Shown: positions 34,728-43,777 of the stretch, one piece after another
Layout: each line of letters opens with the position of its first letter
How positions within the stretch are numbered: position 1 is the stretch's first letter
From: Paracidovorax anthurii
Lineage (GTDB): Bacteria > Pseudomonadota > Gammaproteobacteria > Burkholderiales > Burkholderiaceae_C
Direction of reading: 5' to 3'
DNA length: 64,000 nt
NCBI RefSeq assembly: GCF_003269065.1
Contig: NZ_QLTA01000020.1
Coordinates: 19,139-83,138, forward strand
The notes under the pieces: model-generated
Seen by the model: the letters and a program-made list of their open reading frames with translations, nothing else
The model's database searches: none
What the model was told of the DNA's origin: nothing
Program-made: the position numbers and the translations under genes

Positions 34728-36614
34728 ATGGCCCATCCCTTCCGCCCGACTTTCCTGCACTCCGCGATGATGCTCGCCGCCGCCAGCGTTCTTCTGGCCG
34801 GCGCGGGGGGCGCGCATCTCTTCCATCGGCTCGCCCCTGCCCCGCAGGCCCCACACGCGCCCAAGCTGCTGCTGGCGCCGATGATCGGGGTGATCGAGCC
34901 CTGCGTGCTGTCCACCGCAGACCTGCCGGCATCGATGGACGACCTGGGGCCGCTGTGCCGGGGGCCCCAGGGCTCCGCGGCAGCGCTGGTGGAGTCCACG
35001 CTGAAAGCCCTGCAGCCCGCAGCGCGCCCGGACGCCGGCGTGGAGCTTGGCTACACGCTGCCGGTCCCGCTGCTGCGACTTTTCCGGCAGGGCGAAGATG
35101 GCGGCTGGCGCATCGACGACGACATGGTCGGCCGGCTGGTACGCACCCTGATGGATGCGCCGCGCCCGGCCATCCTGTATCTGTTTTCCACCCATTTCTC
35201 GTCCCAGGCACCGATCGAGGAAACGCTGGCCGCCGACCCCTCGAACATGGGCCAGACCCGCGACGGCCCCCTGGGCATGGACGACTACTACGACTCGAAG
35301 GTCTTCAACTGGACCTTTGCCACCACGCGCAACACGCTCACCGAACGGCGCGTGCAGGCCGTCCAGGCCGTGCTGGACGCGGCCTGCCGGATGGCGCCGC
35401 AGGACCGCGCCAAGATTCGCGGGGTCACGCTGCTGGGAGAGCTGCACCACCTGTTCCCGAACTTCCAGGCCGGCATGGGCTTCGACGGCCCGTACCGTGT
35501 GACCGACTACAGCGCGGACTCGGTAGCGGGATTCCGTCGCTACCTGCGACAGGCCTTCGGCCGCATCGAGCAGCTCAACCGCGTGGTCGGCGCCGACTAC
35601 GCCTCGTTCGACGAGGTGGTTCCGCCGTCGCGCGACATCCGCTTCGAGCCCCTTCGCCGCTATACGGAGCACATCGACGCGTTCGCGCAGGGCACTCTTC
35701 CAGTCTCGGGCTGGGCCCATGTGGAAGGGGCCACGGCACGGCACCCCGCATGGGTGCACGTTTACCGCAACGGAGATTTCGTGGGCAGGACCGCCGTGCG
35801 GTGGGGCCGCCAGGACGTGCTGGCGGCCAAGCCCGAATTCGGCGATGCCAATACCGGCTGGCGCATCGATCTGGATTTCAAGCGCCTGCCTGCCGGCCTG
35901 CACCGGCTGGATGTCTTCCTGGAAGCATCGCCCGGAGCGCTCACGCACCTGGGCACGCGCGACATCGCCATCATGGACCGCCAGCAAAGCACGCCACGGC
36001 TGCTGCCGCAGCACCCGCTGCCTGCCGCTACCCCACCCGGCGCCGCCGTGCAGGCGCACATCGATTCGCCGCAACCCAACGCGTCGTACTACTACAACCC
36101 CCTGGTCCCCCTGTGGCATGCGTTCCGGGCCCAGCAGGTGGTGGACTATCTGCGCTTCTTCGATGCACAGGTGGCCCGCTCCTGCCTGCGCGACGTCCCG
36201 CGCTACACGCACCAGATCATTCCCTTCACCAATCCGAGCTGGGATGCCAACAAGTTCGCGATCCAGGCATCGCTGCGCCCGCTGGACGGCATCCGCCTGG
36301 GCGTGAGCCTCTACGGCGAGCCGACCTATGGGCAGTCCTATTTCGACTGGCTGGCCCGCAGCGGGCAATCGCGCTACGGCATCACCGAATTTCACCCGCT
36401 GAAGGCCATGGACACGGCAGCCATGCAGCAGGTCTTCGAGCGGCATGCGCGGCATGGCGCGGAGTTTCTGTCGTTCTTCGTGGAGCCCCGCTGGCAGGGC
36501 GCCCTCGTGCCCCGGGGCCACAACATGTTCTCGTTCGACCCGGACAACGCGCAGTTCGGCTCCGACCGGCTCTACCGCTCCGTGCAGCGGGCGCTCGCGC
36601 CGCCAGCACGCTGA
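34728..36614 (+). CDS. Membrane-anchored glycosidase-like protein of unknown specificity
   Basis: A 628-residue protein with one N-terminal hydrophobic segment (residues 12-29; signal anchor or uncleaved signal). The region FRRYLRQAFGRIEQLNRVVG, about residue 267, resembles the corresponding part of GH42/GH2-type beta-galactosidase barrels, where a substrate-binding strand and helix follow. LLGELHHLFPNFQAGMGFDG near 230 and GITEFHPLKAMDTAAMQQVF and FLSFFVEPRWQG near the end contain Glu residues that could be catalytic. A beta-sandwich-like insert lies near 330-415. Presumed periplasmic, acting on a surface glycan. It is divergent from gspE and convergent with rmlC. Function is an inference from weak resemblance. 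Confidence 0.65.
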   Translation: MAHPFRPTFLHSAMMLAAASVLLAGAGGAHLFHRLAPAPQAPHAPKLLLAPMIGVIEPCVLSTADLPASMDDLGPLCRGPQGSAAALVESTLKALQPAARPDAGVELGYTLPVPLLRLFRQGEDGGWRIDDDMVGRLVRTLMDAPRPAILYLFSTHFSSQAPIEETLAADPSNMGQTRDGPLGMDDYYDSKVFNWTFATTRNTLTERRVQAVQAVLDAACRMAPQDRAKIRGVTLLGELHHLFPNFQAGMGFDGPYRVTDYSADSVAGFRRYLRQAFGRIEQLNRVVGADYASFDEVVPPSRDIRFEPLRRYTEHIDAFAQGTLPVSGWAHVEGATARHPAWVHVYRNGDFVGRTAVRWGRQDVLAAKPEFGDANTGWRIDLDFKRLPAGLHRLDVFLEASPGALTHLGTRDIAIMDRQQSTPRLLPQHPLPAATPPGAAVQAHIDSPQPNASYYYNPLVPLWHAFRAQQVVDYLRFFDAQVARSCLRDVPRYTHQIIPFTNPSWDANKFAIQASLRPLDGIRLGVSLYGEPTYGQSYFDWLARSGQSRYGITEFHPLKAMDTAAMQQVFERHARHGAEFLSFFVEPRWQGALVPRGHNMFSFDPDNAQFGSDRLYRSVQRALAPPAR

Positions 36615-36656
36615 ACACGGTCGGCCTGCACCTCGGTTTTCCATCGCGCTGCGCGC

Positions 36657-36903
36657 CACCCGCAACGCATAAAACCAGCGCCGCGCCTCTTGTCCGGAGG
36701 CCGCGGAGCAGGCCATGCCAGCGGACGCCGTGGAGCGGGCTTGGCCCGGCCACCGGCGTCGTCCCCCTTCCCGCCGCGCTTAGCGCGGCGAGAGAAGGGG
36801 CTGAAGGCCGCGGCTCCAAGCCTGCCTGCGCAGGCTTGGACGGCCCTGAAGAGCTGCCGCCTCTGGCGGCTGCACCGAGGCGCGCAGCGCCACAGGGGGT
36901 TGT
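36657..36903 (-). repeat. 247-bp structured dispersed repeat, copy 2
   Basis: Second copy of the element at 9394-9634, in the same orientation and ending 9 bases from the rmlC stop codon. The 6-base length difference falls in one hairpin, where this copy has GCCGCGC-TTA-GCGCGGC and copy 1 a shorter CGCG-based stem, so pairing is kept although sequence changed. The hairpin CCAAGCCTG/CAGGCTTGG is unchanged. It separates two convergent genes and may end transcription from one or both sides. Confidence 0.85.
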
Positions 36904-36912
36904 GGCTTCATT

Positions 36913-37458
36913 TCAGGCAAAGACGTCGGCCTCGCGCAGGGCCGTGCCTTTCAGGTCCTTGGCGGACAGGCTGGGCTGGCCGTCGAAGCGCCAGTCGATC
37001 GCGAGGTCTGGATCGTCCCAGGCGATGCAGCGTTCATGCTCGGGCGCGTAGTAGTCGGTGGTCTTGTAGAGAAAGTCGGCGCTCTCGCTCAGCACCACGA
37101 ATCCGTGGCCGAAGCCCGGGGGCACCCACATCTGGCGCTGGTTGTCCTCGCTCAGCTCCTCGCCAACCCACTGCCCGAACGTGGGCGAACTCTTGCGCAA
37201 GTCCACCGCCACGTCGAACACGGTGCCATGCACCACGCGCACCAGCTTGCCCTGCGGCTGCTGGAGCTGGTAGTGCAGCCCCCGCAGCACGCCACGGGCG
37301 CTGCGGCTGTGGTTGTCCTGCACGAAGGCATGGCGCGTGCCGGTGGCCTCGTCGAAGGCACGCTGGTTGAAGCTCTCAAAAAAGAAGCCGCGCGCATCAC
37401 CGAACACCTTGGGCTCGATGACGACGACGTCGGGAATGCGGGTACGGATGACGTTCAT
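36913..37458 (-). CDS. rmlC: dTDP-4-dehydrorhamnose 3,5-epimerase RmlC
   Basis: Cytoplasmic cupin enzyme, third step of dTDP-L-rhamnose synthesis. The length is 181 residues, exactly typical. Motifs are PKVFGDARGFFFESFN, RGVLRGLHYQLQQPQGKLVR with the catalytic His near residue 63, and WVPPGFGHGFVVLSE. The ATG at 37458 gives MNVIRTRIPDVVVIEP. It is last in the rml operon, 49 nt behind the GT41 gene, with the 247-bp repeat following. Confidence 0.97.
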   Translation of the reverse strand: MNVIRTRIPDVVVIEPKVFGDARGFFFESFNQRAFDEATGTRHAFVQDNHSRSARGVLRGLHYQLQQPQGKLVRVVHGTVFDVAVDLRKSSPTFGQWVGEELSEDNQRQMWVPPGFGHGFVVLSESADFLYKTTDYYAPEHERCIAWDDPDLAIDWRFDGQPSLSAKDLKGTALREADVFA

Positions 37459-37507
37459 GGAAAGGCGCCAATGAAAAGACGAAAAAAGTTCAAGGGGACG
37501 GCGGCAG

Positions 37508-39319
37508 TCAATGCGATGCGGCGGCTTCTTCACGCATGGCGATGTGTTCCGGCGGCAGGCCGGCCCGCCAACGCTCATGCATCTGCTCGAAAGCCGATTC
37601 GAGATGCGCAGCGAAACGGCGCGCGTCGAAGAGCGGACTGCCCTCGCGCGCACCCGCCAGCCGGGCCCGCAGCGCCGCCAGCACCTTCGGTTCTTGCGCC
37701 AGCCGCAATGCCATGGACTCATAAGCCTGCACATCGTTCACGACGAGTTCCGGCATCTGCAGTGCCGTGAGCAGGCTGGCGGCGACGCGCCCGGCAAAGG
37801 ATTCGCCGATGCAGGTCAGCACGGGCAGTCCGGCCCACAGTGCGTCGCTGGCCGTGGTGTGGGCATTGACGGGGAGGTTGTCCAGGAACAGGTCGGCGAG
37901 CGCGTGGCGCGCCAGATGGTCGGGCAGCGGCTTGCGCCGCGCGAAGACCAGGCGCTGCGGCGCCACGCCGCGCCGCTGCGCCTCGTGCCGCAGGTTCGCC
38001 TGCGCGGCGGCATGCTCGCCCAGCAGCCACAGGACGCTGCCCGGCACGGCGGCCAGAAGGCGCATCCAGGCATCGAAGAACTGCGGCGTGATCTTGTAGC
38101 TGCTGTTGAATGCGGCGAACACGAACCCGGTCTCGGGCAGCCCCTCCTGCGCGCGCGATGGCGCAGCGGCAGCGATCGGCCGCCGCCCATCGTTGACCTG
38201 GTAGCAGTGGGGCAGCTGCACGATGCGCTCGGCGTAATACCGGGCATGCTCCAGCGGAGTCACCACGGGGTCTCCGATGATGTAGTCGAACACGTCCGTG
38301 CCCAGCGTGCCGGGGTAACCCAGGAAGTTGACCTGGATGGGCGCGGGCCGGTGCAGGAAGATGCCCGGCCGGCCGTCCCGGGTGTAGCCCTTGAGGTCGA
38401 CCGCGATGTCCACCTGCTCGCCGGCCATCACCCGGGCAATGGCGGCGGCCGTCATGTCGCGGGCCTCGATGAAGCGGTCGAATGCCCGCCGCAGCCGTGC
38501 GCGCATCGCGGACTGGTCCTCGCGCCCCAGCGAGACGGCGATGATTTCGAAGCGCGATCGATCGTGCCGCTCGAAAAGCTCGGCCGCCAGGTAGGCGGTC
38601 GCATGCTCGTGGAAGTCGGCCGATACGTAGGCGATCCTGAGCCGCGGCGGGCGCCGCCGCGCATGCGCCATGGGCCGGATGTCCTCGCGGGCCCGGATCT
38701 CGTCGATGAACGCCTGCGCGCAACGGCGGTGGAGCGCCGCATCGTCGCTGAAGGTGAGCGCCTCGAAGGGCAGCAGGCAAGGCCGTCCCTGCGCCAGCCC
38801 CTGGAGGATGCGCTGGCGCAAGGCGTCCAGGCCCGGCCAGTCGCAGGATTCGAGCTTGGCGCGCCACAGCCCCCCCAGCGCCGCGGCATGGTCGGGGTCT
38901 TGCTGCAGCACCGCCTCGAACGCCTGCACGGCCTCCGCGTGCCGCGATTGCGCCATCAGCAGGGTCGCGCGGGTGTGCAGCGCCGCCACATAGGCCGGCG
39001 CCCGGCCCAGGGCGTTGTCGCAGGCCGCCAGCGCGGCCTCGATCTCTCCCACGTCCTTGAGCGCATTGGCCAGGTTGTTCCAGGCGACGGGATCGGCGGG
39101 ATGGATGCCCACGCTCTGCTGCAGCAGTTGCACGGCCTCCAGGGGCCGGCCGAGCTGCCCCGCCACGATGCCTGCGAGGTGCAGGGCCACCGGGTGGCGC
39201 GGCTGGCGCTGCAACACGCCGCGATAGACCGCCTCGGCCTGCACATGCCGGCCGGAGCGCTGCAGTTGCAGCCCGGAAAGCAGCTGGGCGTGGAAGGGAT
39301 CGGGTGGGGCCGACGACAT
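37508..39319 (-). CDS. SPINDLY/OGT-type glycosyltransferase (GT41) with TPR repeats
   Basis: A 603-residue cytoplasmic protein. Residues 1-170 hold about four TPR units (e.g. YRGVLQRQPRHPVALHLAGI; PADPVAWNNLANALKDVGE). The catalytic part has RLRIAYVSADFHEHATAYL near residue 227, DIAVDLKGYTRDGRPGIF near 305, APIQVNFLGYPGTLGT near 326 and VNAHTTASDALWAGLPVLT near 492, all typical of SEC/SPY-type GT41 enzymes. GT41 enzymes transfer sugars to protein Ser/Thr (or Asn in HMW1C). The gene lies between rmlA (6-nt gap) and rmlC (49 nt), so it is coexpressed with dTDP-rhamnose synthesis. Target and sugar are unknown. Confidence 0.9.
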   Translation of the reverse strand: MSSAPPDPFHAQLLSGLQLQRSGRHVQAEAVYRGVLQRQPRHPVALHLAGIVAGQLGRPLEAVQLLQQSVGIHPADPVAWNNLANALKDVGEIEAALAACDNALGRAPAYVAALHTRATLLMAQSRHAEAVQAFEAVLQQDPDHAAALGGLWRAKLESCDWPGLDALRQRILQGLAQGRPCLLPFEALTFSDDAALHRRCAQAFIDEIRAREDIRPMAHARRRPPRLRIAYVSADFHEHATAYLAAELFERHDRSRFEIIAVSLGREDQSAMRARLRRAFDRFIEARDMTAAAIARVMAGEQVDIAVDLKGYTRDGRPGIFLHRPAPIQVNFLGYPGTLGTDVFDYIIGDPVVTPLEHARYYAERIVQLPHCYQVNDGRRPIAAAAPSRAQEGLPETGFVFAAFNSSYKITPQFFDAWMRLLAAVPGSVLWLLGEHAAAQANLRHEAQRRGVAPQRLVFARRKPLPDHLARHALADLFLDNLPVNAHTTASDALWAGLPVLTCIGESFAGRVAASLLTALQMPELVVNDVQAYESMALRLAQEPKVLAALRARLAGAREGSPLFDARRFAAHLESAFEQMHERWRAGLPPEHIAMREEAAASH

Positions 39320-39325
39320 GCGCGC

Positions 39326-40201
39326 TCAGGCGCCCAGCAGGCGCAACAGATAGGCGCCGTAGCCGCTCTTGGCCAGGGGCGTGGCGAGGCGCTTCAACTG
39401 ATCGTCGTCGATGAGCCCGTTGCGCCACGCGATCTCTTCGGGACAGGCGATCTTCAGGCCCTGCCGGTGCTCCAGCGTGGCGATGAACTGCCCGGCCTCC
39501 AGCAGGCTCTCGTGCGTGCCGGTATCGAGCCAGGCATAGCCCCGGCCCATGATCTCGACGTGCAAGGCCTCGCGCTCCAGGTAGAGGCGGTTGAGGTCGG
39601 TGATTTCGAGTTCGCCGCGCGCGGAGGGCTTCAGGCTGGCGGCCAATTCCGTCACCCGCTCGTCGTAGAAATACAGCCCGGTGACGGCATAGCTGGATTT
39701 GGGTGCCTTGGGCTTTTCCTCGATGGAGAGCACCTTGCCCCGGTCGTCGAATTCGGCCACGCCGTAGCGCTCGGGATCGTGCACGTGGTAGGCGAACACG
39801 CTCGCGCCCTGATCGCGCTGCATGGCGCTGCGCAGCAGGTCCTCGAAATCGTGCCCATGGAAGATGTTGTCGCCCAGCACCAGGGCGCTGGGGCTGCCGT
39901 CCAGGAAGTCCTTGCCTATCAGGAATGCCTGGGCCAGCCCGTCGGGGCTGGGCTGGACGGCATAGCTCAGCTCGACACCCCATTGGCTGCCATCGCCCAG
40001 CAGTTGCTGGAAGCGGGGCGTGTCCTGCGGCGTGCTGATGACGAGGATCTCCCGGATGCCCGCCAGCATCAGCGTGCTCAGGGGGTAGTAGATCATCGGC
40101 TTGTCATACACCGGCAGGAGCTGCTTGCTGATGGCCAGCGTCGCGGGGTGCAGACGGGTGCCAGAACCTCCGGCGAGGATGATGCCCTTGCGTGCGGTCA
40201 T
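39326..40201 (-). CDS. rmlA: Glucose-1-phosphate thymidylyltransferase RmlA
   Basis: First enzyme of dTDP-rhamnose synthesis, 291 residues. The nucleotidyltransferase loop is [20 protein letters not shown] (residues 6-25), followed by [32 protein letters not shown] with the metal Asp, and [13 protein letters not shown] at 40201. It lies 22 nt after rmlD and 6 nt before the GT41 gene. Confidence 0.97.
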   Translation of the reverse strand: MTARKGIILAGGSGTRLHPATLAISKQLLPVYDKPMIYYPLSTLMLAGIREILVISTPQDTPRFQQLLGDGSQWGVELSYAVQPSPDGLAQAFLIGKDFLDGSPSALVLGDNIFHGHDFEDLLRSAMQRDQGASVFAYHVHDPERYGVAEFDDRGKVLSIEEKPKAPKSSYAVTGLYFYDERVTELAASLKPSARGELEITDLNRLYLEREALHVEIMGRGYAWLDTGTHESLLEAGQFIATLEHRQGLKIACPEEIAWRNGLIDDDQLKRLATPLAKSGYGAYLLRLLGA

Positions 40202-40223
40202 GGTGCTGTGTGGGGGTTGCGTC

Positions 40224-41114
40224 TCAAAGGATTTCCGCGAGCATGCGGGCGATGCCCGCCTGCCAGTGCGGCAGCGTCAGGCCGAAAGTGGTCTGGAAGC
40301 GGCGCGTGTCCAGCCGCGAGTTGTGCGGGCGCACGGCGGGCGTGGGAAACGCGCTGGTGGGCACGGCGGCCACGTCCCGGGCCGCGATTTTCAGGCCCGG
40401 CTGCAGGCGCTGCGCCTGCTCGATCACATAGCTGGCGTATGCGTGCCAGTGGGTTTCGCCGGCTGCCACGAGGTGGTAGAGGCCGGCGTCCCCGGGCCGC
40501 TGGTGCAGGTGGCGGATGGCGTGGGCCGTGGCATCGGCCAGCAGGTCGGCTCCCGTCGGGGCGCCCCACTGGTCGTCGATGACGGTGAGCCGCTCGCGCT
40601 CCTGCGCCAGCCGCAGCATGGTCTTGGCGAAATTGCCGCCGCGCGCCGCATAGACCCAGCTCGTGCGCAGGATGAGGTGGCGTGCGCCGCTGGCCTGGAT
40701 GAGCTGCTCGCCTTCGAGCTTGGTGCGGCCATAGACCGAGAGGGGCGCGGGCGTGTCGGTCTCCGCCCAGGGGCGGGTGCCGCTGCCATCGAAGACGTAG
40801 TCGGTGCTGTAGTGCACCAGCCAGGCGCCCAGGCGGGCGGCCTCTTCGGCCAGCACGCCGGGCGTGGTGGCGTTGAGCATGCGCGCCAGATCGGGCTCGC
40901 TCTCGGCCTTGTCCACCGCGGTGTGGGCGGCGGCATTCACGATGACGTCGGGCCGCAGGGCGCGCACGGTGGCGGCCACGTCGGCGGGGCGGGAGAAATC
41001 CCCGCAGTGCCCGGTGCTGTCGAAGTCGAGCGCCGTGACGGTGCCCAGCACGGACAGGCTGCGCTGCAGTTCCCAGCCGACCTGCCCGCCCTTGCCGAAG
41101 AGCAGGATGTTCAT
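40224..41114 (-). CDS. rmlD: dTDP-4-dehydrorhamnose reductase RmlD
   Basis: Last enzyme of dTDP-L-rhamnose synthesis, 296 residues, NADPH-dependent [17 protein letters not shown] at residues 8-21 is the nucleotide-binding loop; [18 protein letters not shown] and [10 protein letters not shown] supply the catalytic Tyr-Lys pair. The ATG at 41114 overlaps the rmlB stop (ATGA), which rules out the longer frame. Confidence 0.97.
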   Translation of the reverse strand: MNILLFGKGGQVGWELQRSLSVLGTVTALDFDSTGHCGDFSRPADVAATVRALRPDVIVNAAAHTAVDKAESEPDLARMLNATTPGVLAEEAARLGAWLVHYSTDYVFDGSGTRPWAETDTPAPLSVYGRTKLEGEQLIQASGARHLILRTSWVYAARGGNFAKTMLRLAQERERLTVIDDQWGAPTGADLLADATAHAIRHLHQRPGDAGLYHLVAAGETHWHAYASYVIEQAQRLQPGLKIAARDVAAVPTSAFPTPAVRPHNSRLDTRRFQTTFGLTLPHWQAGIARMLAEIL

Positions 41115-42193
41115 GCGGCGGCTTCCGTGGCGGCGGCCTGCCGGTAGTGCAGGTCCACCCAATCGCGGTAGGCGCCGCTGGTCACGGCCTCGGCCCAGTC
41201 ACCGTGGGCGAGGTACCACTCCACGGTCTTGCGGATGCCGGTTTCGAAGGTTTCCGCGGGCTTCCAGCCCAGTTCGCGCTCGATCTTGCGTGCATCGATG
41301 GCGTAGCGCCGGTCGTGCCCCGGGCGGTCCTTCACGTAGGTGATCTGGCTGGCATAGCGCTGGCCGCCGGCGCGGGGGCGCAGCTCGTCCAGCAGCGCGC
41401 AGATGGTCTGCACGATTTCGATGTTGGGCTTCTCGTTCCAGCCGCCCACGTTGTAGGTCTCGCCGGGCCGGCCCGCCTGGAGCACGCGCCGGATCGCGCT
41501 GCAGTGGTCGCGCACATAGAGCCAGTCGCGGATCTGCATGCCGTCGCCGTACACGGGCAGGGGCTTGCCGGCCAGCGCGTTCACGATCATCAGCGGGATG
41601 AGCTTCTCGGGGAAGTGGAAGGGCCCGTAGTTGTTGCTGCAATTGGTGGTGAGCACCGGCAGGCCGTAGGTGTGGTGCCAGGCGCGCACGAGGTGGTCGC
41701 TGGCCGCCTTGCTGGCCGAGTACGGGCTGTTGGGCTCGTAGGCGTGGGCTTCGGTGAACGCCGGGGCCTGCGGCCCGAGCGTGCCGTACACCTCGTCGGT
41801 GGACACGTGCAGGAAGCGAAAGGCGGCGCGCTCGCCCTCGGGCAGGGACTGCCAGTGCTGCCGCACCGCCTCCAGGAGCCGGAACGTGCCGACCACGTTC
41901 GTCTGGATGAAGTCCTCCGGCCCGTGGATGGAGCGGTCCACGTGCGATTCGGCCGCGAAGTTCACGACGGCGCGCGGCCGGTGCCCGGCCAGCAGCCGCG
42001 CGACGAGGTCCTTGTCGCCGATGTCGCCCTGCACGAAGACGTGGCGGCCATCGCCTTGCAGGGAGGCGAGGTTCTGCAGGTTGCCCGCGTAGGTGAGTTT
42101 GTCCAGATTGACCACGGGCTCGTCGCCAGAAGCCAGCCAGTCGAGAACGAAATTGGCGCCGATGAAGCCCGCGCCGCCAGTGACCAGAATCAT
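41111..42193 (-). CDS. rmlB: dTDP-glucose 4,6-dehydratase RmlB
   Basis: Second enzyme of dTDP-rhamnose synthesis and first gene of this operon, 360 residues. [20 protein letters not shown] carries the NAD loop; [14 protein letters not shown] and [16 protein letters not shown] contain the catalytic Thr-Asp-Glu and Tyr-Lys residues. Rhamnose from this pathway likely feeds the glycosyltransferases at 10.7-15.4 kb. Divergent from the phasin gene; a CGTTAC/GTAACG inverted repeat lies in between. Confidence 0.97.
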   Translation of the reverse strand: MILVTGGAGFIGANFVLDWLASGDEPVVNLDKLTYAGNLQNLASLQGDGRHVFVQGDIGDKDLVARLLAGHRPRAVVNFAAESHVDRSIHGPEDFIQTNVVGTFRLLEAVRQHWQSLPEGERAAFRFLHVSTDEVYGTLGPQAPAFTEAHAYEPNSPYSASKAASDHLVRAWHHTYGLPVLTTNCSNNYGPFHFPEKLIPLMIVNALAGKPLPVYGDGMQIRDWLYVRDHCSAIRRVLQAGRPGETYNVGGWNEKPNIEIVQTICALLDELRPRAGGQRYASQITYVKDRPGHDRRYAIDARKIERELGWKPAETFETGIRKTVEWYLAHGDWAEAVTSGAYRDWVDLHYRQAAATEAAA

Positions 42194-42246
42194 GGAGTTG
42201 TCGCTTGGAAAGAGCCGGTGTGGCAGAACACGGCATTATCCCATTG

Positions 42247-42266
42247 CGTTACAAACCGCCGTAACG
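42247..42266. promoter_or_regulatory. Inverted repeat between rmlB and phasin gene
   Basis: CGTTAC and GTAACG, 6-bp arms with an 8-base spacer, lie 54 bases upstream of the rmlB start and 75 bases upstream of the phasin start. The size fits a dimeric regulator site serving either divergent promoter. No regulator can be named. Confidence 0.4.
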
Positions 42267-42340
42267 AGGCGCAAGCGAGCGGCGTAGAGTGTCGGACAGG
42301 CCCGCCCCGGGCCCCCGGCACGCAGGAAAGGAGACACGCG

Positions 42341-42889
42341 ATGATTCCCCGTTCACCCCACGACGCACCCCCCGATTCCGGCCCCGGCAGCGATGCCGGC
42401 GGCGAGAGCGCCTCCGCGACGGCACGCGCCGCGCGGGACTCCGCGCAGCAGGTCTGGCTCGCGGGCCTGGGCGCCTTCGCGAAGGCCCAGCAGGAGGGCG
42501 GCAAGGTGTTCGAAGCCCTGGTGCAGGAAGGCCTGGCGCTGCAGCGGCGCACCCAGTCGGCGGCGCAGCAGCACCTGGCGGAAGCCGCATCGCGCGTGGG
42601 CAGCGCCGCGAGCGAGCTGGGCGCCCGGGCGGCGGGCTCCTGGAGCCAGCTGGAATCGGTCTTCGAGGACCGCGTCGCCACGGCGCTCTCGCGCCTGGGC
42701 GTGCCGACCTCGCGGGACATCCAGGCACTGCACGAGCGCATCGACGCCCTCACCCGGGCACTGGAGAAGGCCCAGGAATCCCCTCGGGAAACGCCCCGGG
42801 CCCGGCGTGCCGCGGCCGCACAGCCGCCACGCAGCCCCCGCCCATCGGCGCGCGCTACGCGGCCCGGCAAGCCCCCGGCCGGCACTTGA
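42341..42889 (+). CDS. Phasin-like polyhydroxyalkanoate granule-associated protein
   Basis: A 182-residue protein of the PhaI/PhaF phasin type (poly(hydroxyalkanoate) granule-associated family). The core, about residues 30-145, is an amphipathic helix with QQVWLAGLGAFAKAQQEGGK and FEALVQEGLALQRRTQ, then a heptad-like segment IQALHERIDALTRALEK. The tail is Arg/Pro/Ala-rich and basic, as in PhaF-like proteins that touch DNA. RBS AGGAG is 9 bases before the ATG. It implies PHA storage in this organism; a TetR regulator gene follows in the same direction. Confidence 0.85.
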   Translation: MIPRSPHDAPPDSGPGSDAGGESASATARAARDSAQQVWLAGLGAFAKAQQEGGKVFEALVQEGLALQRRTQSAAQQHLAEAASRVGSAASELGARAAGSWSQLESVFEDRVATALSRLGVPTSRDIQALHERIDALTRALEKAQESPRETPRARRAAAAQPPRSPRPSARATRPGKPPAGT

Positions 42890-43065
42890 CGCCCCTCGGG
42901 CGACCCCGGCGAGACAACGCGGCGGCAGGCTGCGACACCAAGCCTTCAAGACCCCGCATGGTGCACTGCAAAACGGTCTGAGCCCCACCGTCGGTTAGAG
43001 TGGCCTCGGGAGAGAGGGAACATGAATCCCGAGGCAATCACCACCCACGAGACAAGGGGGCAGAG

Positions 43066-43731
43066 ATGGCAAAGAAAGCGCCGCGCCGCACCGCCGAGCG
43101 CATCCTGGAGACAACGCTGGAGCTGTTCAACCGCTTCGGCGAGCCCAACGTGTCCACCACGGCCATCTCCGCGGAACTGCGCATCAGCCCGGGCAATTTC
43201 TACTACCACTACGCGGCCAAGGACGAGCTAGTCGTCGCGCTCTATGCGCGCTACGAGGCCGAGCTGTCCGAGCTGCTGGGCGCCGCCGATGGCGTGCGCG
43301 ACGTCGAAGACGCGTGGTTCCTGCTGCATTCGCTGTTCGAGCGCATCTGGCAGTACCGCTTCCTCTATCGCGACCTGAACGACCTGCTGTCGCGCAACCG
43401 GCACCTGGAAACGCATTTCCAGGGCCTGCTGGCGCGCAAGGAGCGCGCCGTGCGCGCGATGCTCTCGGGCATGGAGCGCTCGGGGGCCTTGCGCATCGGC
43501 GCGCGCGACCTGGACACGGTGGCCGACAGCACGATGGTGGTGGTCACCTACTGGCTCAGCTTCGAATACGTGCGCGATCCCCGTCATGCGCTGGAGCCCG
43601 AGAACGCCCAGGCGGCGCTGCTGCGCGGCGCGCAGCACGTGCTGGGGCTGCTGGTGCCCTACCTTGGCGAGGGCCAGCGCGCCCACCTCAAGGCGCTTTC
43701 CGAAGGCTATGGAACACCCACCGTAACGTGA
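43066..43731 (+). CDS. TetR family transcriptional regulator
   Basis: A 221-residue TetR protein. The helix-turn-helix is VSTTAISAELRISPGNFYYHY, near residues 28-48, of the TetR subgroup with a bacterial C-terminal domain (LNDLLSRNRHLETHFQGLL). The ATG at 43066 is preceded by an AGGGGG Shine-Dalgarno-like sequence 6 bases upstream, so an upstream in-frame start at 43000 is not used. It lies between the phasin gene and the TPR-like gene, same direction. Ligand and targets are unknown; the position makes PHA or lipid metabolism possible. Confidence 0.9.
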   Translation: MAKKAPRRTAERILETTLELFNRFGEPNVSTTAISAELRISPGNFYYHYAAKDELVVALYARYEAELSELLGAADGVRDVEDAWFLLHSLFERIWQYRFLYRDLNDLLSRNRHLETHFQGLLARKERAVRAMLSGMERSGALRIGARDLDTVADSTMVVVTYWLSFEYVRDPRHALEPENAQAALLRGAQHVLGLLVPYLGEGQRAHLKALSEGYGTPTVT

Positions 43732-43777
43732 TGCGGCGCGCGGTGCAGGCCCCGCCGGCACCCCGCAGGAGAACCCC

